From Gemmatimonadota bacterium (GTDB taxonomy: Bacteria; Latescibacterota; UBA2968; UBA8231), in assembly GCA_026706505.1 (NCBI GenBank), contig JAPOYQ010000072.1:1-5527 (forward strand): a DNA stretch of 5,527 bases, read 5' to 3'. Shown here in pieces: positions 1 through 4,783 of this stretch (position 1 is the first letter of the stretch; every line of letters begins with the position of its first letter). The position numbers and the translations under genes were made by a program. The notes beneath the pieces were generated by a model, which was not told the DNA's origin, searched no databases, and saw only the letters and a list, made by a program, of their open reading frames with translations.

Positions 1-506
1 CCGCGCTCTTTCTCGCCAAAAACGACATGAGCGTCACCGTCTTCGGCTAAGACAAGACCCTCATGCACAAGGCCATGCTGTACAATTATTTGGGCATCCC
101 CAAGATCGCCGGACCTGAGTTCCAACAGATCGGTCGCGAGCAGGTGCGCGATTTTGGTGGGGAGATTCAGGACGTCGAAGTCAGCAGCGTTGAAAAGGGC
201 GAGGGGGGGTTTGTCGTCGAAACCGCTGATGGCCAAAGCCACCAGTCTCAATATCTGATCTTGGTTACCGGGCCGAGCAACCCGCTGGCCGAAAGCTTGG
301 GCGTGGCCAAAGAAGCCGATGGGTTGGCGGCCGATCGCAATGGCCGCACCTCGGTCGAAGGGCTATACGTCCTTGGCTGGAGCACCCGCCTGAAGAAGAT
401 CCAAGCCATTATCTCTGCCGGCGACGGGGCCTGCGCCGCGCTGGACATCCTCTCGGCCAAAGCCGGCGAGGATATCCACGACTTTGATCTGATCGAAGAC
501 GAGTAG
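1..506 (+). pseudogene. Short thioredoxin-reductase-like FAD oxidoreductase, 5'-truncated by the window and interrupted by an in-frame TAA
   Basis: Frame 3 is open from base 3 except for a TAA at 48-50, and protein-like sequence continues on both sides: ALFLAKNDMSVTVFG before the stop, DKTLMHKAMLYNYLGI after it. The next ATG is at 63 (147 codons to the TAG at 504-506) but has no Shine-Dalgarno before it, so it looks like an internal Met. Counting from that Met, residues 18-62 resemble the first FAD-domain half of thioredoxin reductases (GPEF...REQVRDFGGEI). YLILVTG at 64-70 is the hydrophobic ATG-type motif, and GRTSVEGLYVLGW...AIISAGDGACAAL at 94-127 is the C-terminal FAD-binding block. Only about 25 residues separate these last two motifs, where full reductases carry an NADPH domain of over 100 residues. 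The usual Asp after 'GLYxxG' is Trp. The N-terminal GxGxxG strand lies upstream of the window. The family assignment is good. Whether the gene is dead, misread or made as a fragment is undecided. Confidence 0.7.
48..50 (+). other. In-frame TAA interrupting the oxidoreductase frame
   Basis: GGC TAA GAC falls at the end of the second beta strand of the Rossmann fold (SVTVFG-stop-DKTLMHKA). The frame is the same before and after, so a single substitution (for example from AAA, GAA or CAA) explains it and no indel is needed. TAA is the natural terminator of two other genes here (stops at 508-510 and 3054-3056, minus strand), so reassignment of TAA is unlikely. Confidence 0.85.
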
Positions 507-507
507 C

Positions 508-1470
508 TTAAAGCGAGACGACGCGCCCTTCTATGGCGGATTGGGTGGCCGCGAGGGTCACGGCTAAGGTTTTGACCGCTTCTGCATAGTCGCAGCGGAT
601 GCCCGCGGCATTGCCGGTTTGCACGGCTTGGAGAAAGGCGCGATCCTCGGCTTGGGTTGGATTGTTGCCCTGCTCGACGATTTCTTGGCCGCCGGGACGG
701 TCGATAGTGAGCGCGCCGGATGCGATGCGCAGGACTTGGTCTTTCTGGTAGAGTTCTAAGCCCACATGCCCGCCCGCGGAGAGCATACAGGCCGAGGTGA
801 TGCTGGCGACTGCGCCGCTTTGGAAGCGGAGATTGGTGACAGAGGCGTCGTGGACATCGTAGTTGGGGACGTCTTCCATCAGGCCGGTGCGCGCCATGGC
901 GTGAACGCTTTCTACCTCGCCGAGTAGGTAGCGGGCTAAGTCGAAAATGTGCGTGGTTTGTTCGACGATCTGGCCGCCGCTTTCGCCCAATACCCGCCAC
1001 CAAGACACTCCGGGCATGCCGCCGGTCCAAGCGCCGAGGGCAAAACCCACCGGCTCGTCGCCGAGGAGTTCGATTGCTTTGGCGGTCGTATCCATGTAGC
1101 GCCAGTGATAGCCTACGGCGCTGATCAGGTTTTGGCCGCGAATGGCCGCTTCCACGGCGCGGGCTTGTTCCAGAGAAGTCGCTACGGGTTTTTCCACGAA
1201 AATGGGCAAGCCGCGCTCAATGGCCGCTAGCTCGGGTTGCGCATGGGCAAAAGGCGGCAGGCAGATATAGACTGCGTCTAGGGACTCGCTGTCGTACAGG
1301 GTTTCGTGGTGGTTATAGGCCTTGCCGCCGTACTCGTTGGCTGCGGCGAGTGCCTTTTCTTCGACTACGTCGCAAAAGGCGACAAACTCGGCCTCGTCGA
1401 GCTGGGCGAGGGTGCGTAGGTGGTGGTTGGCGATGCCGCCCGTGCCGACAAAGCCGATTCTGACCGTCAT
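508..1470 (-). CDS. Gfo/Idh/MocA family NAD(P)-dependent oxidoreductase
   Basis: This 320-aa protein has the two-domain layout of cytoplasmic sugar/inositol dehydrogenases that oxidise or reduce a hydroxyl/keto group with NAD(P). Residues 1-120 form the Rossmann domain: GFVGTGGIANHH (6-17) is the dinucleotide loop, D34 at the end of strand 2 (AFCDVV) favours NAD over NADP, and E93-K94-P95 is the family's EKP motif with the catalytic Lys. The C-terminal alpha/beta domain carries GGQIVEQTTHIFDLARYL (166-183), where H174 and D177 sit in the usual catalytic D/ExxxHxxD block. Length is normal and nothing is missing. The ATG at 1470 is fixed by AAAAGGAGGT four bases upstream and by a good sigma70 promoter. 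Its TAA lies 1 nt beyond the stop of the convergent oxidoreductase, and it is divergent from the flippase gene. The substrate cannot be read from sequence, and the neighbours give no sugar pathway. Confidence 0.93.
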   Translation of the reverse strand: MTVRIGFVGTGGIANHHLRTLAQLDEAEFVAFCDVVEEKALAAANEYGGKAYNHHETLYDSESLDAVYICLPPFAHAQPELAAIERGLPIFVEKPVATSLEQARAVEAAIRGQNLISAVGYHWRYMDTTAKAIELLGDEPVGFALGAWTGGMPGVSWWRVLGESGGQIVEQTTHIFDLARYLLGEVESVHAMARTGLMEDVPNYDVHDASVTNLRFQSGAVASITSACMLSAGGHVGLELYQKDQVLRIASGALTIDRPGGQEIVEQGNNPTQAEDRAFLQAVQTGNAAGIRCDYAEAVKTLAVTLAATQSAIEGRVVSL

Positions 1471-1474
1471 AGCG

Positions 1475-1484
1475 ACCTCCTTTT
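1475..1484 (-). promoter_or_regulatory. Shine-Dalgarno site of the Gfo/Idh/MocA gene
   Basis: On the minus strand AAAAGGAGGT ends 4 nt before the ATG at 1470. It is a full complement to the 16S anti-SD core. This fixes the start and predicts efficient translation. Confidence 0.85.
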
Positions 1485-1511
1485 ACCAGAAAAGTTCAAT
1501 GATGGGCAAGG

Positions 1512-1520
1512 TGTTATACA
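1512..1520 (+). promoter_or_regulatory. Possible extended -10 element for the flippase gene
   Basis: TGTTATACA fits the TGn-TATAAT extended -10 pattern with 4/6 matches in the hexamer, and would start transcription near 1527, about 25 nt before the ATG at 1552. No acceptable -35 lies at the right distance. It is superimposed on the -10 box of the minus-strand promoter, so the two promoters, if both real, would compete. Confidence 0.25.
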
Positions 1521-1541
1521 GCGCGGCGCAGCCGCTGTCAA
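1513..1541 (-). promoter_or_regulatory. Near-consensus sigma70-type promoter for the Gfo/Idh/MocA gene
   Basis: Read on the minus strand, TTGACA (1541-1536, 6/6 to the -35 consensus) is followed by exactly 17 nt and then TATAAC (1518-1513, 5/6 to the -10 consensus). The expected transcription start is near 1506, giving a leader of about 36 nt that contains the Shine-Dalgarno site. The spacer holds the inverted repeat ACAGCG-N9-CGCTGT (1518-1538), which overlaps both hexamers. The -35 box lies only 10 nt from the divergent flippase ATG. Confidence 0.75.
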
Positions 1542-1551
1542 GCTGAGTACC

Positions 1552-3057
1552 ATGGATGGACAGGATCGACAGGGTGGACGAGGTCGGCTGACTCGCAAGA
1601 TCGGCGTCGTGGCCGCTGGCCGCGCGGCCAATACCGCTAGTCTCATAGCCATCTATGCGCTGGTTGCCCGCGCTTGGACTGCGGAAGAATGCGGGCTTTT
1701 TATGGCGGTCTGGGTGGTGGGCAACGCGCTGATCCCGGTGTTTTTGTTCGGGCTGCCCACGAGTTTGCTCTACTTCTTTCCGCGGCGGAGCGAACCGCGC
1801 TTGCTCGTCGGTCAAGTACTGCTGTGTTTGGCTGCGTCGGGTTTGATATTGGCTGGATGCCTGTGGTTGTGGGGGCCGCAGTTGGCCGATGTGTTGGTGC
1901 AAGAAGGCGGCGATAGCGAGCAGGTTGCCGCGTACCTGCTGCCGTTTCTGCCCTATCTCTTTGCGGTGATCGCCGCTGGCGGGGCCGAAACGGCCTTGGT
2001 GGCCGCGGACCGCGAGCACTACTTGGCTTGGCTGCAACTGGCTATGGGTGGCGCCTTAGTCACTGGTGCGGGGAGTGCTCTATGGCTGGGCTGGACGCCC
2101 GCGCAGGTGCTGGCGCTGTTTTCTGGGTTGGGCGTGTTGCGCTTGCTCGCCATCTGCGGACTGGTGCGCTTGGCTTTGGGGGGTGGGCGCTGGTGGGAAT
2201 GGGAAGGATTGGGTGAGTTGATGCGCTATACGCGTCCGGTTGGCTTCAACGACGCAGTAGGTAGCCTCTCGCGCTACGTCGATCGCTTTGTGGTAATGCA
2301 CTTCTTCGCGGCTGGCGCGTTTGCCGAGTACAATTTTGGGGCTATTGAGGTGCCGATCAGCCTGCTGCTGTCGGCGGTGACAGCCGTGTTGATCCCGGAA
2401 GTCAGCCGGTTCTTCCAAGAGGGCCAGCTCGATGAAATACTGGTGCTGTGGCAGCGCGCGGTCTCTCGTCTAGCCCTGTTGGTGTTGCCGCTGGCGGCCT
2501 TCCTGCTCGCTTTTGCTGGGTCGCTGATCGGTTGGCTCTTCCCGGAATACGACCGCTCGGCTTGGGTCTTCCGCATCTATCTATTGGTGTTGCCACTGCG
2601 CTGTGCCGCGTACAGTCCGCTGCTGGTGGGCATGGGCAAGGCGCGCTGGGCGCTGTGGGGTAGCGTGGGGGATCTGTGTTGCAATATCGGCTTGAGCTTG
2701 GTGCTCGTTGCCTATTTGCAGGCGGCGCATCCCGAGTGGGCCTTCCTCGGCCCGGCCGTGGCTACCACACTGGTGACGTACTTACAAGTAGCCTTCTTGT
2801 TGGTGGCTATTGGCTGGCACTTGCGCTGTGGCTGGTATCGGCTCATGCCTTGGGGCCGCTTGCTGAGAATCGGCGCAGGAGCCGGGGCGGCCGCTGTGGT
2901 CTGCCGTTGGGTTAGCGCGGACTTGGGCGGCGACTTTTTGCAGGTGGCTGTAGGAGGGATGTGCTTTGTGGTGCTGATCGGTGCCCTGACTTGGGCCTAC
3001 CCACAAGATCGGGCGGAACTGACCCACACTTGGCGGGCGTTGACGCGGATGCGTTAG
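1552..3057 (+). CDS. Polysaccharide/oligosaccharide flippase-like polytopic membrane protein (MOP/MATE superfamily)
   Basis: The 501-aa protein is almost entirely hydrophobic, with about 14 predictable membrane segments (roughly 18-38, 47-70, 83-107, 125-147, 158-180, 184-209, 230-255, 262-284, 303-328, 338-360, 368-390, 395-421, 436-455, 462-482). That is the size and topology of Wzx-type exporters, which flip lipid-linked glycans across the inner membrane. Family-like features are the N-terminal 'GRAANTASLIAIYALVARAWTAEECGLF', where a new segment begins after a short basic region, and SRYVDRFVVMHFF (240-252), the conserved Ser/Asp-Arg segment midway through the protein. I choose the ATG at 1552 because earlier in-frame codons run into the divergent gene and its promoter. 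Its Shine-Dalgarno is poor. There are no glycosyltransferases or polymerases nearby, so the cargo is unknown and another MOP-family function is possible. The gene ends by overlapping the stop of the convergent small gene. Confidence 0.85.
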   Translation: MDGQDRQGGRGRLTRKIGVVAAGRAANTASLIAIYALVARAWTAEECGLFMAVWVVGNALIPVFLFGLPTSLLYFFPRRSEPRLLVGQVLLCLAASGLILAGCLWLWGPQLADVLVQEGGDSEQVAAYLLPFLPYLFAVIAAGGAETALVAADREHYLAWLQLAMGGALVTGAGSALWLGWTPAQVLALFSGLGVLRLLAICGLVRLALGGGRWWEWEGLGELMRYTRPVGFNDAVGSLSRYVDRFVVMHFFAAGAFAEYNFGAIEVPISLLLSAVTAVLIPEVSRFFQEGQLDEILVLWQRAVSRLALLVLPLAAFLLAFAGSLIGWLFPEYDRSAWVFRIYLLVLPLRCAAYSPLLVGMGKARWALWGSVGDLCCNIGLSLVLVAYLQAAHPEWAFLGPAVATTLVTYLQVAFLLVAIGWHLRCGWYRLMPWGRLLRIGAGAGAAAVVCRWVSADLGGDFLQVAVGGMCFVVLIGALTWAYPQDRAELTHTWRALTRMR

Positions 3058-3341
3058 TCGCTGAGGAGGGCGCTGGCGATCTCCTCCCATTCTTCGGGCA
3101 GCGACGCCTCGCTGTGCGGCTTGTGCGCCCGCCGGTACCAATAGCCGGCGTTGCTTTCGTCGCCCTCGACCCGGTGCAAATAAGCGTGGACCCAAGCTCC
3201 GATGGGGTCGGGTACTTGCTGGGCTAGCTCGTGGGCTTTGTCCCATTCGCCCTTGGCATCGTACCAGAGGGCTTGCAGGGCTTGGGAGGTCTCCGGTGGG
3301 GTCTGGTCTTGCAGGCTCGATTTGAAGGCTTTGAGGTCCAT
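3054..3341 (-). CDS. Conserved small protein of unknown function, TPR-like, Trp-rich (95 aa)
   Basis: I recall similar short proteins with this pattern from diverse bacteria, always annotated as hypothetical; no function is claimed. The sequence is soluble and mostly helical, with no signal peptide or membrane segment. Two stretches look like tetratricopeptide-type helix pairs: ALWYDAKGEWDKAHELAQQ (24-42) and GAWVHAYLHRVEGDESNAGYWYRRA (48-72). Five Trp residues (26, 33, 50, 68, 85) and the core 'AWVHAYLHR..GD..NAGYWYRRA' are probably the conserved features. GGAG (3354-3351, minus strand) lies 9 nt before the ATG, and a promoter-like sequence lies upstream. Its TAA (3056-3054) overlaps the flippase TAG (3055-3057) on the opposite strand. 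The good ribosome site, own promoter and protein-like composition argue for a real gene rather than a shadow. Confidence 0.82.
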   Translation of the reverse strand: MDLKAFKSSLQDQTPPETSQALQALWYDAKGEWDKAHELAQQVPDPIGAWVHAYLHRVEGDESNAGYWYRRAHKPHSEASLPEEWEEIASALLSD

Positions 3342-3350
3342 AATGGTCGG

Positions 3351-3354
3351 CTCC
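3351..3354 (-). promoter_or_regulatory. Ribosome binding site of the 95-aa protein gene
   Basis: GGAG on the minus strand, within CTGGAGCC, sits 9 nt before the ATG at 3341. The spacing is normal and supports this start. Confidence 0.6.
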
Positions 3355-3373
3355 AGTCGTCGTGTGTCCCCTT

Positions 3374-3402
3374 AATATAGGGTGTCTTAGTGCGGCCATC
3401 CA
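3374..3402 (-). promoter_or_regulatory. Probable promoter of the 95-aa protein gene
   Basis: On the minus strand TATATT (3379-3374) is a good -10 box. A weak -35 (TGGATG, 3402-3397, 3/6) lies 17 nt upstream. Transcription would start near 3367, leaving a leader of about 26 nt that includes the GGAG site. It faces away from the hom promoter. Confidence 0.45.
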
Positions 3403-3416
3403 CCGGGGCGCGCACC

Positions 3417-3446
3417 TTGCCAAAAAAGCGCGTCGCCCTCTATATT
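3417..3446 (+). promoter_or_regulatory. Probable sigma70-type promoter of hom
   Basis: TTGCCA (3417-3422, 5/6 to -35 consensus), an 18-nt spacer and TATATT (3441-3446, 5/6 to -10 consensus). The predicted start is near 3453. That leaves only about 10 nt before the ATG at 3463, but about 37 nt before the ATG at 3490, which favours the latter as the hom start. Confidence 0.6.
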
Positions 3447-3489
3447 TAAGGCTTTTAACTTGATGCGAAACAAGGAATTGGGCAAAGAC

Positions 3490-4782
3490 ATGCCAATAGG
3501 AGTGGGTTTAATCGGTTTGGGCACGGTCGGCAGCGGCGTGGTCGAGTTGTTGCAGGATGCGCCCGCGTCGCTGCGGCGGCGCAAGCACGTGGATTTTGCA
3601 TTGCGGCGCGTGGCCGTGCGCGACTTGGACAAGCCGCGCAGCCCCGCCCTAGCACCGGAGCTGTTGACCGCGGATGCCGGTGCAGTTGTAGCCGACCCGG
3701 AGGTGCAACTGGTGGTGGAATTGACCGGAGCTCCCCCGGCCTTTGAGTGGGTGAGCGAGGCTCTGCGGCAGGGCAAGGATGTGGTAACGGCCAACAAGGC
3801 TCTGCTCGCCGAGCGGGGCGAGGAACTTTTTGAATTGGCGCTGGCCAATGGGGCGGATTTGATGTTTGAAGCGAGTGTCGCGGCTGGCATTCCCATCATT
3901 CGCTCGTTGCGCAACGGCTTGGTCGCCAATCGGGTCGAGTCTCTGTACGGCATTCTCAACGGCACTACCAACTACATGCTCACGCGCATGAGCCGCGGCG
4001 CGGGTGACTACGACGACGTCCTCAAAGAGGCTCAAGACCAAGGCTATGCCGAGCCGGACCCGACTATGGACGTGAGCGGCATGGACGCCGCGCAGAAATT
4101 GGCCATCCTCTGCCGCATTGCCTTTCACTGCACAGGCACGGGCCGCGACGTATTTTGCGAGGGCATCGAGCAGATCGAGAGTCGGGACATTGAATACGCC
4201 CGCGAGCTGGGGTATGCAATCAAGCTGCTGGCCATTGCCAAGCAGCAGGACGGACGCGTCGAGGCCCGGGTGCATCCGGCCATGGTGCCGGAGGACGCGC
4301 TGTTGGCCAACATCCACGACGAATTCAACGCCATTCAGGTGCAGGGGTCTGCGGTGGGGCCGCAAGTATTTTCCGGTCGCGGTGCTGGGCAGCTACCCAC
4401 GGCCAGCGCGGTGGTGGCGGATATGGTCGAGTTGGTCGAGCGCAAGGCCGCCGGCGCTAGCACGTCCATCGGCGACATGATCTTGGGCGAGGACGCCGTC
4501 TCGGTCGTACCCATTGAGGACGTGCAGATGCGCTACTTTATGCGCGTCTTAGTCCGCGACCAGCCCGGGGTGCTCGCGGGTATTGCGCGCATCTTAGCCG
4601 AGGAGCGCATCAGCATTGCCTCGGTCATCCAAAAGGAGCGCGACTTCGAGGGTGGCTCAGTGCCGTTGGTCATTGTCACTCACGAGGCGCGCGAAGCCGC
4701 GATGCAGCGGGCGCAGCAGGCCGTGGCCACTCTCGATGCGGTGCAGGGTGCGGTCAAGCTCATTCGCATGGAGGATCTCTAG
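3490..4782 (+). CDS. hom: Homoserine dehydrogenase with C-terminal ACT domain
   Basis: This cytoplasmic enzyme reduces L-aspartate 4-semialdehyde to L-homoserine with NAD(P)H, the branch point to threonine and methionine. Residues 1-130 are the Rossmann domain with GLGTVG (9-14) and TANK (100-103), K103 matching a catalytic Lys. The catalytic domain has GILNGTTNYML (154-164) and a perfect family signature from A181 to K203 (GYAEPDPTMDVSGMDAAQK), with E188, D199 and K203 in the active-site positions. Residues about 349-425 form an ACT domain (RVLVRDQPGVLAGIARIL), the usual site of threonine feedback inhibition. The 430-aa length is typical for the ACT-bearing form. The frame is open from 3460, but family proteins begin just before the GLIGLG strand and the promoter lies close upstream, so ATG 3490 is preferred; AAGGA at 3472-3476 is 13 nt away, somewhat long. 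It is followed after 1 nt by the next gene in the same operon. Confidence 0.95.
   Translation: MPIGVGLIGLGTVGSGVVELLQDAPASLRRRKHVDFALRRVAVRDLDKPRSPALAPELLTADAGAVVADPEVQLVVELTGAPPAFEWVSEALRQGKDVVTANKALLAERGEELFELALANGADLMFEASVAAGIPIIRSLRNGLVANRVESLYGILNGTTNYMLTRMSRGAGDYDDVLKEAQDQGYAEPDPTMDVSGMDAAQKLAILCRIAFHCTGTGRDVFCEGIEQIESRDIEYARELGYAIKLLAIAKQQDGRVEARVHPAMVPEDALLANIHDEFNAIQVQGSAVGPQVFSGRGAGQLPTASAVVADMVELVERKAAGASTSIGDMILGEDAVSVVPIEDVQMRYFMRVLVRDQPGVLAGIARILAEERISIASVIQKERDFEGGSVPLVIVTHEAREAAMQRAQQAVATLDAVQGAVKLIRMEDL
4770..4775 (+). promoter_or_regulatory. Shine-Dalgarno site inside the end of hom, for the downstream GTG start
   Basis: GGAGGA lies within the last codons of hom, 8 nt before the GTG at 4784. 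This decides the unusual GTG start and implies translational coupling between the two genes. Confidence 0.8.
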
Positions 4783-4783
4783 C

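Noticed and set aside
48..50. Reading the TAA as a reassigned sense codon
   Set aside because: The minus-strand genes at 508-1470 and 3054-3341 both end naturally at TAA, so it is a working stop codon in this genome.
248..1030. 260-codon open frame on the minus strand overlapping the oxidoreductase and the Gfo/Idh/MocA gene
   Set aside because: Arg/Ser/Pro-rich low-complexity translation typical of an out-of-frame reading of GC-rich coding DNA, with no motif; the overlapping genes have clear family motifs.
1420..1551. N-terminal extension of the flippase back to an ATG at 1420
   Set aside because: The extra 44 residues are hydrophilic, run into the divergent gene, its Shine-Dalgarno and its promoter, and add nothing family-like. 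ATG 1552 fits better.
1483..2037. 184-codon minus-strand frame inside the start of the flippase gene
   Set aside because: Gln/Arg/His-rich antisense of a membrane protein, and it would cover the sigma70 promoter region.
2782..3423. 213-codon minus-strand frame across the flippase end and the 95-aa gene
   Set aside because: Arg/Pro/Gln-rich composition with no motifs, spanning a promoter region; the 95-aa frame in the same area has the ribosome site and protein-like pattern.
3460..3489. Longer hom starts at TTG 3460 or ATG 3463
   Set aside because: They would add 9-10 polar residues before the Rossmann strand and leave a leader of about 10 nt from the predicted promoter, with no usable ribosome site.
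3649..4365. 238-codon minus-strand frame inside hom
   Set aside because: His/Arg/Leu-rich shadow of the hom coding sequence; no Shine-Dalgarno or recognisable motif.
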